Positions 1-8,110 of a stretch of DNA of 64,000 nucleotides are shown here, in pieces. Location: assembly GCA_964247705.1 (NCBI GenBank), contig CAXTVQ010000006.1, positions 50,831 through 114,830 on the forward strand, in the 5' to 3' direction. The stretch is from LMUY01 sp964247705. Its GTDB lineage: Bacteria; Pseudomonadota; Alphaproteobacteria; Acetobacterales; Acetobacteraceae. The first letter of the stretch is position 1; each line of letters begins with the position of its first letter. The translations under genes and the position numbers were made by a program. The notes beneath the pieces were generated by a model. It did not search any database, had not been told where the DNA came from, and saw nothing but the letters and a program-made list of their open reading frames with translations.

Positions 1-474
1 GTAACGCTCAGCGTGCACTCGCCGGCGCCGACCGAGGCATTTCTGACCGAGGTGTTCGGCATGCGCCGCGAACGGCTATTCACCTCGGAGGATGGTGGCG
101 AAACAGTGGTGTTCGCCATGGGAGACGGGGGACCCTCGGCCGAACTGCATCTGCGGACCGAGCCGCACTTGCCTCCGGCGCGGCAGGGTGCCGGCGCGGT
201 GCACCATGTCGCGTTCCGTATCCCGGACGAGGCGTATGGCGGCTGGGTGGACCGTCTGGCGCGGCTGGGGCTGCGCTCGAGCGGACCCGTGGACCGATTT
301 TACTTCCGCAGCCTGTATATCCGCGAACCGGGCGGCATCCTCTGCGAGATTGCGACCGAAGGCCCAGGATTTGCCGCGGACGAACCACGGGAGACACTGG
401 GCACGACATTGGCACTGCCGCCGTTCTTGGAGCCGAAGCGGGCCGCGATCGAGGCCGGGCTGAAACCCCTCTGA
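1..474 (+). CDS. Ring-cleaving dioxygenase, VOC superfamily (C-terminal part, cut by window edge)
   Basis: The reading frame is open to base 1, so this is the 3' part of a gene starting outside the window; an internal GTG at 13 is not a convincing start. The protein has a glyoxalase/VOC fold segment with a metal-site-like stretch (VHHVAFRIPD) and the family-typical C-terminal patch FYFRSLYIREPGGILCEIAT, followed by GPGFA and an LPPFLE tail. This resembles MhqO/LinE-type extradiol ring-cleaving dioxygenases, which use Fe(II) to open hydroquinones or catechols. The substrate cannot be told. The gene ends convergently with the lipoprotein gene, with palindromes between them. Confidence 0.8.
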   Translation, partial: VTLSVHSPAPTEAFLTEVFGMRRERLFTSEDGGETVVFAMGDGGPSAELHLRTEPHLPPARQGAGAVHHVAFRIPDEAYGGWVDRLARLGLRSSGPVDRFYFRSLYIREPGGILCEIATEGPGFAADEPRETLGTTLALPPFLEPKRAAIEAGLKPL

Positions 475-507
475 CAGAGAGCGCCAACCAAAGATTTACA
501 AAGGGGT

Positions 508-551
508 GAAGGGGACGACCGTCCCCTTCCGGGTGCAGGGCAGAGCCCTGC
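508..551. terminator. Tandem palindromes between convergent genes, likely bidirectional terminator or REP-like element
   Basis: Two palindromes lie between two convergent stop codons. The first has 10-bp perfect arms, GAAGGGGACG and CGTCCCCTTC (508-517 and 520-529), around a 2-nt centre. The second has 7-bp arms, GCAGGGC and GCCCTGC (535-541 and 545-551), around AGA. No U-run follows, so intrinsic termination is not certain. The symmetry suits convergent transcripts. The style recalls the extragenic palindromes common in Acetobacteraceae, but no second copy was noticed in this window. Confidence 0.5.
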
Positions 552-568
552 TGCTGAGCTACCCGATC

Positions 569-1072
569 CTAGTAAGGATTACCCGGCCCCGGTGCCACAA
601 CGTAGGGCGCCGGCTGCACGAAGTAGGGTGCCGGCTGCACCACGACCGGCGGCGGCGGCGGCAACCGGTTCCCCTTCGAGATCATGCATTGCACGTAGGC
701 GTTGTTATACTGGAACTGGATGCCGCCCTGGGCTTGGCCGCTGATCCCGCCGCCGACGCCGGTGCCAACCACCGCACCGCTTGCCGCGCCGATGCCTGCC
801 CCATAGCCGCGCCCGACCGCAGCGCCCAGCCCGGCGCCCAGCACCGTGCCCAGCACCGCGCTACCCACCGCCGTCTGGTTCGCCCGTTCGGCCTGTCCCT
901 GCACCTGCGCCGTCGCATATTGGGTGCAGGCACTCTGGTCCGCCGCGAACGCCTCGAACGGCTTACCCTGCGCCGGGATCACCTGCACCGTCGGACCCAA
1001 CGGCGTCTGCACGCAGCCCTCCAACACGAACGCGCTTGCCAATGCGAGAGCCGTAAGCTTCATTTTTGCCAT
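569..1072 (-). CDS. Gly-zipper outer-membrane lipoprotein, hypothetical
   Basis: A 167-residue protein of unknown role. The start was set at 1072 because a GAGA-containing ribosome site lies just upstream and the next residues form a lipoprotein signal ending in LEGC. The longer frame to 1168 adds a non-signal-like extension. After the lipidated Cys the mature part has a central Gly/Ala-rich helix pair with GxxxG spacing (AVLGTVLGAGLGAAVG and onward), as in glycine-zipper proteins. The tail is Pro/Gln/Tyr-rich with PPPPP and repeated VQPAPY. The protein probably sits in the envelope and may self-associate in membranes. It is transcribed toward the dioxygenase gene and divergently from glmU. 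Confidence 0.75.
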   Translation of the reverse strand: MAKMKLTALALASAFVLEGCVQTPLGPTVQVIPAQGKPFEAFAADQSACTQYATAQVQGQAERANQTAVGSAVLGTVLGAGLGAAVGRGYGAGIGAASGAVVGTGVGGGISGQAQGGIQFQYNNAYVQCMISKGNRLPPPPPVVVQPAPYFVQPAPYVVAPGPGNPY

Positions 1073-1255
1073 CTGTTTTCTCGTGTTTTGAGCGTCAGGC
1101 ATAAGATCTGCTGCAACCGGGTCGCGGCAAGTCCAGGCAACGACCCTTGTTGTAAGGCAATGTTTCAACCGTAGCCCGACGCGCTGTCATTGTCCGAAAT
1201 CAATGTTGTTCCGCGGCACTTTGACACGGTGGCGTTTGCGACGTTACCCCACAGC

Positions 1256-2566
1256 ATGAACGCAACCGCCATCCTGCTCGCCGCCGGAATGGGCACCCGG
1301 ATGAAATCCGCCCTGCCCAAAGCGCTGCATCCCCTCGCTGGACGGCCCTTGCTCCACGGCCTGCTCGAGTCCTGCGCCGGCGTGTTCAACCGCACCGTCG
1401 TCGTGATCGGACCCGGCATGGAGGCGCTGGCCGCTGCGGCCGCACCCCACCCGGCCGTCATCCAGCACGAACGGCTCGGCACGGCGCATGCGGCGCTGCA
1501 GGCGGCGGCGCTGTTCGGAACCGGCGACGTGGCCATTCTGTACGCCGACAACCCCCTGATCCGCCCCGATACGATGCGCCGCCTACTGGCCGCCCGGGCT
1601 GAGGCGGGGCTAGTGCTGCTCGCCATGCGCCCCGCTGACCCGGCACGCTATGGCCGGGTGCTCACCACTGGCGATGCGGTCGAACGGATCGTGGAGTGGG
1701 CGGACGCGACCGAGGCCGAGCGGGCGGTCACGCTGTGCAATGCCGGCGTGATCTGTGCCGCCGCCGCCGACCTCCGGCGCTGGCTCACCGCGGTGCGCAA
1801 CGACAACAGCAAGGGTGAATACTACCTGACGGACGTGGTCGCGATCGCCAGGGCCGAGGGCATCCGCGTCAACGCGGTCGAGGCGCCGGAGGTGGAGTTG
1901 CGCGGCATCAACTCCCGCGCCGAATTGGCCGCCGCCGAAACCACCGTGCAAACCTGGTTGCGCCACGCGGCGATGGACGGCGGCGCCACCCTGACGGCGC
2001 CCGAAACCGTCTTCCTCTGCGCCGACACCCGGCTCGCACCGGACGTGACCGTCGGTCCCAACGTGGTGTTCGGACCCGGCGTCACCGTGGAGAGCGGCGC
2101 CGAGATCCGCGCCTTCTGCCACCTCGAGGGCTGCACCGTGGGACCCGGCGCGTTGATCGGGCCGTTCGCCCGCCTCCGGCCCGGCACGGTCATCGGGCCG
2201 GGCGCGCATGTCGGCAACTTCGTCGAGCTGAAGGCAGCGGTGCTGGGCGACGGCGCGAAAGCCAACCACCTGTCCTATATCGGTGACGCCTCGGTCGGCC
2301 CCCGCACGAATATCGGCGCCGGAACTATCACCGTGAACTATGACGGATTCGGCAAACACCGCACCACGATCGGGGCCGGCGCCTTCATCGGCTCCAACAC
2401 CTCGCTCGTCGCTCCCATCGGCATCGGCGACGGCGCGATGGTGGTGGCCGGGAGCACCGTCACCGAGGACGTCCCGGCAGACGCGATGGCATTCGGCCGC
2501 GCGCGCCAGACCAACAAGCCCGGCCGCGCCGCCGCGTTCCGCAGTCAAAAGAAGGATACGCGCTGA
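1256..2566 (+). CDS. glmU: Bifunctional UDP-GlcNAc pyrophosphorylase / GlcN-1-P acetyltransferase
   Basis: A 436-residue GlmU that acetylates glucosamine-1-phosphate and then transfers UMP to make UDP-GlcNAc for peptidoglycan and lipid A. The N-terminal nucleotidyltransferase domain begins with the signature LLAAGMGTRMKS and includes LYADNPLI. The C-terminal half is a left-handed beta-helix of hexapeptide repeats (VTVGPNVVFGPGVTV and onward) with NYDGFGKHRT near residue 360. ATG 1256 is preferred because it puts the P-loop at the usual distance from the N-terminus. The frame back to 1190 would add a non-conserved extension. The stop TGA overlaps the glmS ATG by one base, so the two are probably co-translated. 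Confidence 0.95.
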   Translation: MNATAILLAAGMGTRMKSALPKALHPLAGRPLLHGLLESCAGVFNRTVVVIGPGMEALAAAAAPHPAVIQHERLGTAHAALQAAALFGTGDVAILYADNPLIRPDTMRRLLAARAEAGLVLLAMRPADPARYGRVLTTGDAVERIVEWADATEAERAVTLCNAGVICAAAADLRRWLTAVRNDNSKGEYYLTDVVAIARAEGIRVNAVEAPEVELRGINSRAELAAAETTVQTWLRHAAMDGGATLTAPETVFLCADTRLAPDVTVGPNVVFGPGVTVESGAEIRAFCHLEGCTVGPGALIGPFARLRPGTVIGPGAHVGNFVELKAAVLGDGAKANHLSYIGDASVGPRTNIGAGTITVNYDGFGKHRTTIGAGAFIGSNTSLVAPIGIGDGAMVVAGSTVTEDVPADAMAFGRARQTNKPGRAAAFRSQKKDTR

Positions 2567-4383
2567 TGTGCGGCATCGTTGGAATGCTTGGCGGCCGGCC
2601 CGCCGCCCCGTTGCTGCTCGGCGCGCTGCAACGCCTGGAATACCGCGGCTACGACAGCGCCGGCATCGCCACACTCAGCAACGGCCATATCGAGCGGCGC
2701 CGCGCACCCGGCAAGCTGCACAACCTTGCCGCCGTGCTGGACGCCTCCCCCATGGCCGGCACCACCGGCGTCGGCCACACCCGCTGGGCCACGCACGGCG
2801 CACCCACCGAGACCAACGCGCACCCGCACGGCACCGCCCGCGTCTCCGTCGTGCACAACGGCATCATCGAGAACCACGCCGCCCTCCGCCACGAACTCGA
2901 AGAAGCCGGCCAGGTTTTCGAGACCGAAACCGATACCGAGACGGTGGCCCAGATGCTGGACCTCCATCTGAGCCGCGGCATGGCCCCGGTGGACGCAGCC
3001 CAGGCGACCTTCGCCCGGCTGGAAGGCGCCTACGCGCTGGCCGTCGTGTTCGCCGGGCATCACGGGTTGATGGTGGGCGCGCAGCACGGCGCACCGCTGG
3101 CCGTGGGCTACGGCGAGGACGAGATGTTCCTCGGCTCCGACAGCCTGGCCCTGGCGCCGCTCACGCAACGCATCGCCTTTCTGCGTGATGGCGACTGGGC
3201 CGTGCTCTCCCGCGGCGGCGCACGGTTCTTCGACGGCTCCGGCCAGGATGTGCAGCGCGAGGTGCGGCGCACGGTCCACACCGGGGTTGCGATCGGCAAG
3301 GACGGCTTCCGCCACTACATGGAGAAGGAGCTGCACGAGCACCCGAGCGTCATCGGCCAAGTGCTGCAGCGCATGGTCGACCCGGCGAGCCGCACCATCG
3401 TGATGCCCGAGTTGCCGTTCGACCTGGCCGTTGTCCCGCGTGCGACCGTGACGGCCTGCGGCAGCGCCTACTACGCCGGGTTGGTGGCGAGGCATTGGCT
3501 CGAGGCGGAGGCGCGCCTGCCCACGGACGCCGATGTCGCGAGCGAGCTGCGTTACCGCGAACCGCCGCTGCAGCCGGGCGGCCTGGCGTTGCTGGTCAGC
3601 CAATCGGGTGAGACCGCCGATACGTTGGCGGCGCTGCGGTCCCTTCGCGGCGCCGGGCAGCACGTTCTCAGCATCCTCAACGTGCCGGAAAGCACTATGG
3701 CGCGGGAGAGCGACGCAGTGCTGGAGACGCTGGCCGGCCAGGAAGTGGGGGTTGCCAGCACCAAGGCGTTCACCGCCCAGCTCACCACGCTCGCCTGCTT
3801 CGCCATTGCGGCTGCCCGGCTGCGCGGAACGATCACGGCAGCGCGCGAAGCAGAGCTGGTGGACGCATTGCTTGAGCTGCCGAGCCGGGCCATGGACGCG
3901 CTGGCGCTCGAACTGGCCCCCGTCGCCGAGCGGGTCGCGGCCGCGCGGGACGTGCTATTTCTGGGGCGGGGCGGCTGCTTCCCGATCGCGATGGAGGGGG
4001 CGCTCAAGCTGAAGGAGATCACCTACATCCACGCCGAGGGCTACGCGGCTGGCGAGATGAAGCACGGCCCGATCGCATTGATCGACCGCGACGTGCCGGT
4101 GGTTGCCGCCGCCCCGAGCGGGCCGCTGTTCGAGAAGACCGCCTCCAACCTCCAGGAAGCGGCGGCGCGGGGCGGCAAGCTGATCGTGTTCAGCGACCAA
4201 GCCGGGGCTGCCAAGCTGCGCGGCATCGCGGCCGAGATCGTGGTGCTACCGGCGGTGCACCCGTTCGTGGCGCCGATCCTGTACGCGATCCCGGTGCAGA
4301 TGCTGGCCTACCAGGTGGCGGTGTTGAAGGGCACGGACGTCGACCAGCCGCGCAACCTCGCCAAGTCGGTGACCGTGGAGTAG
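2566..4383 (+). CDS. glmS: Glutamine-fructose-6-phosphate aminotransferase (isomerizing)
   Basis: A 605-residue GlmS, full length for the family. It converts fructose-6-phosphate and glutamine to glucosamine-6-phosphate, the entry step to UDP-GlcNAc. The sequence begins MCGIVGM, so Cys2 becomes the N-terminal nucleophile of the class II glutaminase domain (about 1-215). Two SIS sugar-isomerase domains follow (about 280-420 and 455-595), with SQSGETADTL and the C-terminal LAKSVTVE. It overlaps glmU by one base. No glmS ribozyme-like leader is possible here because the start lies inside the operon. Confidence 0.97.
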   Translation: MCGIVGMLGGRPAAPLLLGALQRLEYRGYDSAGIATLSNGHIERRRAPGKLHNLAAVLDASPMAGTTGVGHTRWATHGAPTETNAHPHGTARVSVVHNGIIENHAALRHELEEAGQVFETETDTETVAQMLDLHLSRGMAPVDAAQATFARLEGAYALAVVFAGHHGLMVGAQHGAPLAVGYGEDEMFLGSDSLALAPLTQRIAFLRDGDWAVLSRGGARFFDGSGQDVQREVRRTVHTGVAIGKDGFRHYMEKELHEHPSVIGQVLQRMVDPASRTIVMPELPFDLAVVPRATVTACGSAYYAGLVARHWLEAEARLPTDADVASELRYREPPLQPGGLALLVSQSGETADTLAALRSLRGAGQHVLSILNVPESTMARESDAVLETLAGQEVGVASTKAFTAQLTTLACFAIAAARLRGTITAAREAELVDALLELPSRAMDALALELAPVAERVAAARDVLFLGRGGCFPIAMEGALKLKEITYIHAEGYAAGEMKHGPIALIDRDVPVVAAAPSGPLFEKTASNLQEAAARGGKLIVFSDQAGAAKLRGIAAEIVVLPAVHPFVAPILYAIPVQMLAYQVAVLKGTDVDQPRNLAKSVTVE

Positions 4384-4393
4384 CGCGCCGCCG

Positions 4394-6451
4394 CTAGACG
4401 GTTTCGCGCTCTGCCATGGAAAGCTGCCCTTCCGGCACTCCAGCCAGCTCCAATCCCCGTGCGTAAACGTCCCGGTCGGCCCGTCGCCCAAGGGACGTCG
4501 TCGACAGGAAACGTTGCACCGAGAAGCCGGGCTCCGCCGCCAGAACTTTGTCCAGGACGGTCTCGGCTTCATCACGGCGCCGGGCGTGGCCGAGCGCCGC
4601 GAGATAGTGCTTCTGCGCATCGAGATGGTTCGGGCTGAGTTCGGTCGCACGGCGGCCCGCCATGATCGCGGCTTCGAAGTCGTGGTTGAGCAGGTGGGTC
4701 AGGCTCTGGACGGCATCGAAGAAAGCCGCGTTGGGATCGGAGGGCGACAGCCGCCTGAAATGAGCCAGTTCCATGTCGGCCGCCGCCGGATTGCCGATGC
4801 AAAGATGGGCCACCGCGGACAAGCCCCACGCCATCGCCAGACTTGGGTTCAGAACGCGGGCGCGTGCAAGCAACTCGAGCCCTTCGGCCGGACGATGTTG
4901 CAAAGTCGCCCGGATATGTCCCGCGATGGTCAAAGCCCGCGCATCCTGCGACTGCAGGGCGATTGCCCGCTCTGCGTGGACAATGGCCTCGGCAACCGCG
5001 CGGCCGCCTGGCTGTGGCCAGCCTTGCCCGATCCCGAGCGACAGCCACCAGGCGCGCCAGGAATGTGCCGGCGCGTTGTCCGGGTCTATCCGCAAGGCGT
5101 TCTCGAGCATGTCGCCAGCCTGGGCGAACTCGTCCCGGTTCAACTTCGCCAGCAACGGCAGGGCGCCGACCACGAGGTCATAGGCTGAGTTCTGCGGTGC
5201 CTGTTTCGTAACCAGCCGGCCTTCGACGCGGAGCATCTCGAGATCGACCTGCGACGCGACCTCGGCCGCGACCTCGTCCTGCAAAACGAGCAAGTCCTTG
5301 ATCTGCTGATCCGAGCGATAGGTCCAGATCACTTGGCTTGAGTCACGCAGGTCGAGCAACCGCAAGGTGATGCGCAAGCGCACGCCAACGCGTTGGATGC
5401 TGCCATCGAGCAGGAAGTCGATCCCGAACGCCGCCCGCAACGCGGTCTCGCTCCGCTGGCCAAACTGGGCGAGCGACGACGAAGAAACGACCATCATCCA
5501 GTTGAAGCGGCTGAGCGCGACCGTCAACTCCTCGGTCAACCCGAGAGAGAACTGTTGCTCGTCGACTCCGGCCGAAATCACCACCGGCGTTAGTACGCCG
5601 ACGCGGACGGCGGTGTGCGTGCGGACCAGCAGCGGGGGCGGCGACTCGGCCGGGCCAGCGGCGGCGGCCATTGGAACGTGGCCCGCACGGATCTCGGCCG
5701 CGAGCCGTTGCGTGTCGGGCAGGGGAGCCGCATTCAGCAAATCGGTCAGGACAGTACGGCACTGTTCGTAGGCTTGGATAGCTTTCCCGCGTTCACCGCG
5801 GGCGGCGTAGCCGTGCATCAACGCGCGCCATGCTCCCTCGTGCGACCGGTCGATGCTGAGCAGACGCTGCGCGGCGGGAATCGAATGTTGCACTTCGTCC
5901 TGTTCGACCAGGACGGCTTCGGCAACCGTGCGGGCTTGGTCCCGCAGGCGATGGCGCTCGCTGGCCAGCCACTGATCGAGCGCCGGGTCCACGTCGTCGA
6001 ACTCCTCCAGGAGTTCACCCTCGAAAAGTGTGAGCGCGGACGGATTGACCGTGGTAGCGCCGAGGACCTGCTGCGCGTCGATCCACACGCAGTCCGGACG
6101 CAGTACTATATGGTCACGAGTGACATCGAGAATTTTCGTGCCGAGCGGCTGCAGCGCCTCCAGCAAGCGGTGCAGCTCCTGCCGCAACGAGGCCCGCGCT
6201 TGTTCCTCGTGCCGGCGGGACCAGAGCAGGTCTGCCAAACGGGTCCGCAACACGGGGCGCGGCGCCGAGATGGCGATGATCGCGAACAAGGCCCGTGTCT
6301 TGCGTCCGATTGGCAACACGCTTTCGCCGTTCGCGGCCCACGCTTCCATGTGGCCGATGAGCTTGAGCCGGCAAACCGCGGCCGCAGCGGCGCGCGCGTT
6401 GTAATCAGGCAAGGTAACCTCGGCCATTTGCGATCCACACGTACTGAGCAT
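4394..6451 (-). CDS. SARP/BTAD-type transcriptional regulator with TolB-like domain and TPR tail
   Basis: A protein of about 685 residues. From the chosen start it has an OmpR-type winged helix (about 28-125, with LRTRLADLLW and ARASLRQELHRLLEAL), then a bacterial transcriptional activator (BTAD) helical region (about 135-260). A TolB/FlgO-like alpha/beta domain of the kind joined to adenylate cyclases follows, with GLTEELTVALSRF and LQDEVAAEVA. It ends in TPR-like repeats containing DARALTIAGH. Start 6451 is preferred because of CCGAGGAC just upstream. The frame reaches 6571, but that stretch is AT-rich and contains a dyad. The gene is divergent from the repeat-peptide gene, and its C-terminal half is paralogous to the protein at 8111-9415. 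It is a plausible regulator of the locus, and its ligand is unknown. Confidence 0.8.
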   Translation of the reverse strand: MLSTCGSQMAEVTLPDYNARAAAAAVCRLKLIGHMEAWAANGESVLPIGRKTRALFAIIAISAPRPVLRTRLADLLWSRRHEEQARASLRQELHRLLEALQPLGTKILDVTRDHIVLRPDCVWIDAQQVLGATTVNPSALTLFEGELLEEFDDVDPALDQWLASERHRLRDQARTVAEAVLVEQDEVQHSIPAAQRLLSIDRSHEGAWRALMHGYAARGERGKAIQAYEQCRTVLTDLLNAAPLPDTQRLAAEIRAGHVPMAAAAGPAESPPPLLVRTHTAVRVGVLTPVVISAGVDEQQFSLGLTEELTVALSRFNWMMVVSSSSLAQFGQRSETALRAAFGIDFLLDGSIQRVGVRLRITLRLLDLRDSSQVIWTYRSDQQIKDLLVLQDEVAAEVASQVDLEMLRVEGRLVTKQAPQNSAYDLVVGALPLLAKLNRDEFAQAGDMLENALRIDPDNAPAHSWRAWWLSLGIGQGWPQPGGRAVAEAIVHAERAIALQSQDARALTIAGHIRATLQHRPAEGLELLARARVLNPSLAMAWGLSAVAHLCIGNPAAADMELAHFRRLSPSDPNAAFFDAVQSLTHLLNHDFEAAIMAGRRATELSPNHLDAQKHYLAALGHARRRDEAETVLDKVLAAEPGFSVQRFLSTTSLGRRADRDVYARGLELAGVPEGQLSMAERETV

Positions 6452-6474
6452 GTCCTCGGGAGCGATCGAACTCC

Positions 6475-6496
6475 GTTGTTGGTTACAACCTACAAC
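6475..6496. promoter_or_regulatory. 22-bp dyad, candidate operator of the divergent regulator
   Basis: The half-sites GTTGTTGGTT (6475-6484) and AACCTACAAC (6487-6496) flank a 2-bp centre and match as inverted repeats at 9 of 10 positions. The dyad begins 24 bp upstream of the regulator start at 6451, a position suited to autoregulation. The binding protein is inferred, not known. Confidence 0.45.
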
Positions 6497-6601
6497 ATTT
6501 CGGGACGATGCAAACGGTATGATTTTGCCGCCCGTCCCAAGAGAGGTGGCGATTACAAACTTTGTGGTCACCTAAACTTAAGGCTGATCTGAAGAAACGA
6601 G

Positions 6602-6631
6602 TGTAATACGGTTATTGAGAGAAGTATTACA
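6602..6631. promoter_or_regulatory. Spaced inverted repeat, candidate operator
   Basis: Perfect 8-bp arms TGTAATAC (6602-6609) and GTATTACA (6624-6631) are separated by 14 bp. The centre-to-centre distance is 22 bp, about two helical turns, as expected for a dimeric DNA-binding protein. It lies in the AT-rich spacer between the regulator and the peptide gene. Confidence 0.35.
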
Positions 6632-6857
6632 TTAGAGGCATCTTCGAAATGCGGCTTCCAAACGCGACCTACGCAGGCGCAGGTTGCAGGATATAAACTA
6701 TGTTACTTTGGTGACTCCTTGAGGTTTACTGACGCAAAACGCAGCTTTAGCAGTTATAACTTAGAAATATTGATGAAATAATGACGTGTATTTATCTTTG
6801 ACCTCAAAATTATTATGTTAGACATGTGAGTGACAATTATGTCATGGAGTAGCGAAC

Positions 6858-7109
6858 ATGTCTCACCTGAATGATGAAATCGTAGCCCAGACTGCCACTG
6901 TAGCCACTGTTGTCGAGACCAAGACGATTGTTGCTGCCGCGAGCACCAAGGATGCAGGCCGAGTGAAAATCGGTGGTGGCGCGATCCGCTACGCTGCGAA
7001 CACGAAGGACGCCGGCCGGGTCAAGATCGGTGGCGGCGCGATTCGTTATGCCACGAACACGAAGGATGCCGGCCGGGTCAAGATCGGCGGCGGTGCTATC
7101 CGTTACTAA
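6858..7109 (+). CDS. Triple-repeat peptide, putative multicore precursor
   Basis: An 83-residue protein with no family I recognise. Residues 1-29 form a leader-like segment rich in T, V and A with no signal peptide or membrane helix; its acidic residues cluster in the first 20. Residues 30-48, 49-67 and 68-83 are three copies of a 19-residue unit whose first 16 residues (TKDAGRVKIGGGAIRY) are identical. Each unit is strongly basic (K, R, K, R against one D), and the last ends exactly at the stop after Tyr. A GGAG site lies 8 bases before the ATG. Codons differ silently between copies, so the amino-acid sequence is under selection. It could be a multicore precursor, a secreted signal or an assembling peptide. 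Confidence 0.75.
   Translation: MSHLNDEIVAQTATVATVVETKTIVAAASTKDAGRVKIGGGAIRYAANTKDAGRVKIGGGAIRYATNTKDAGRVKIGGGAIRY
6945..7106 (+). repeat. Three in-frame 57-bp coding repeats
   Basis: The units are 6945-7001, 7002-7058 and 7059-7106, the last one cut short by the stop codon. The encoded 16-residue cores are identical. Between units 1 and 2, ten of sixteen core codons differ silently; between units 2 and 3, six differ silently. Linker residues vary between AAN and ATN. The copies are therefore old, not a recent slippage product. Confidence 0.9.
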
Positions 7110-7123
7110 GACGACTGTTGCTT

Positions 7124-7149
7124 GGCATCCTGCACTCCTGCAGGATGCC
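7124..7149 (+). promoter_or_regulatory. Perfect 11-bp hairpin between repeat-peptide and DUF6065-like genes
   Basis: The arms 7124-7134 (GGCATCCTGCA) and 7139-7149 (TGCAGGATGCC) pair perfectly around the loop CTCC. The hairpin starts 14 bases after the peptide stop and ends 20 bases before the next start. No U-run follows, so it is more likely an mRNA-stabilising or attenuating element, letting the peptide be made in excess, than a full terminator. Confidence 0.6.
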
Positions 7150-7169
7150 GCCCCTCAGGTGTAATTAGA

Positions 7170-7958
7170 ATGAAAGACGGATCGGTCGTCGAGTTTGTTC
7201 GGATGATACCGCATGCTCGACAGCCCAAGCGCGCGGAACGGTCAGGGGCCGGTTACGTGCCTAGCCGCGCCATGAGATACTGTGACGCTCTGACGTCTGC
7301 AACCGGATACGGTTATTGGGTTTTCCCACCCATGGACGTTCGGCTGATTTGGGATGGCGAACAGGTTTTTTGGTCGTATGGCGAGGACGAAACGTGGATG
7401 CCACTGTCTGGCACGGACAGTGGCTCGGTGCAGTTTCCGGACTACGCTGGCGTTTTCGACGACCAGGCTCCCTCGCCATTGCGCGGCTACTCGCCGCCGT
7501 TTCTGACTGCATTGCCAGAGTTGGGCGGTGTGCAGCTTTGGACCGGCTTGCTTGCCAGGACCCGACCTGGATGGAGCCTCTCCATCCGTTTACCAGCGAA
7601 CCTGCCAAACACCCCCGGCCTGTCGGCATGGGAGGGGATTGTTGAAACGGACATATGGCTTGGACCTCTTTTCACCAACCTGAGGATCACGAAAACTGAC
7701 CTTCCGGTTATTATCCGAGCTGACACCCCGATCATTCAGGTGCAACCGATCCCCCAAGTCGCCTACCGGGAGGAGACGCTCGCCGCATTCTCCTGCGTCG
7801 ATCACGAGCATCTTGACGCAAGCGATTGGGATCAGCTTGCCCGCGTGCTTCTTCCCCATCCAGACATGGAGGTCCGCCAAGGGGCTTACGCGGTGACAGT
7901 ACGGAAGCGGCGGCTCTGCCCGGTCGATCCAAGCTTGCTTCTTGCGGGTAAAGACTAG
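7170..7958 (+). CDS. DUF6065-like protein of unknown function
   Basis: A 262-residue soluble protein. ATG 7170 was chosen because AGGTG lies 8 bases upstream; a TTG at 7122 would place the start inside the hairpin. From memory the pattern resembles DUF6065: GYGYWVFPPMDVRLIWDG near 46-63, then LWTGLLARTRPGWSL, WEGIVETDIWLGPLFTNLRIT and a proline-rich IIQVQPIPQVAY. The many aromatic and beta-strand-like segments suggest a compact beta fold. No catalytic motif was recognised and there is no signal peptide. It follows the repeat-peptide gene in the same direction, 60 bases downstream, so a shared role (binding, modifying or exporting the peptide) is a reasonable guess only. Confidence 0.7.
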   Translation: MKDGSVVEFVRMIPHARQPKRAERSGAGYVPSRAMRYCDALTSATGYGYWVFPPMDVRLIWDGEQVFWSYGEDETWMPLSGTDSGSVQFPDYAGVFDDQAPSPLRGYSPPFLTALPELGGVQLWTGLLARTRPGWSLSIRLPANLPNTPGLSAWEGIVETDIWLGPLFTNLRITKTDLPVIIRADTPIIQVQPIPQVAYREETLAAFSCVDHEHLDASDWDQLARVLLPHPDMEVRQGAYAVTVRKRRLCPVDPSLLLAGKD

Positions 7959-8110
7959 GGAGCAAATCTAGCGGCCGGGTTTAATGTCCGCAGCGTTTAT
8001 GTAACGTGCCGTCCTTCTGGTATGGACTTAGCAGTAGCCAGAACTTTTCAGCTATGACTGTCCAAGACAAGCCAATTCAGTAACTGGGCGCCAGAGCGCA
8101 TAACCCAATT

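Larger units (their letters stand above)
6452..6857. other. AT-rich divergent intergenic region
   Basis: About 400 bases without a supported gene, between the divergent regulator and repeat-peptide genes, much richer in A+T than the surroundings. It contains the 22-bp dyad at 6475-6496, the spaced inverted repeat at 6602-6631 and a short GACAT/ATGTC dyad (6821-6825 and 6839-6843) just before the peptide's ribosome site. A TTGACC at 6799-6804 is a possible -35 box, but no good -10 follows at normal spacing. The region probably holds both promoters. Confidence 0.6.

Noticed and set aside
1221..1249. TTGACA followed at 17 bases by TTACCC before glmU
   Set aside because: The -10 match is poor. 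A chance -35 hexamer is more likely.
1610..2674. Long open frame antisense to glmU (354 residues)
   Set aside because: It is low in complexity and lies opposite a certain gene. High-GC codon bias commonly leaves such shadow frames open.
6452..6571. N-terminal extension of the SARP-like regulator to 6571
   Set aside because: The extension is AT-rich, contains the 22-bp dyad, and its translation has no resemblance to the regulator family's start.
6799..6822. TTGACC upstream of the repeat-peptide gene as a promoter
   Set aside because: No acceptable -10 occurs at 16-18 bases spacing, so it is mentioned in the spacer entry only.
6945..7106. CRISPR or DNA-level tandem repeat interpretation of the peptide repeats
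   Set aside because: Units are exact multiples of three, their differences are nearly all silent, and a start codon with ribosome site leads into them. This is a protein repeat.
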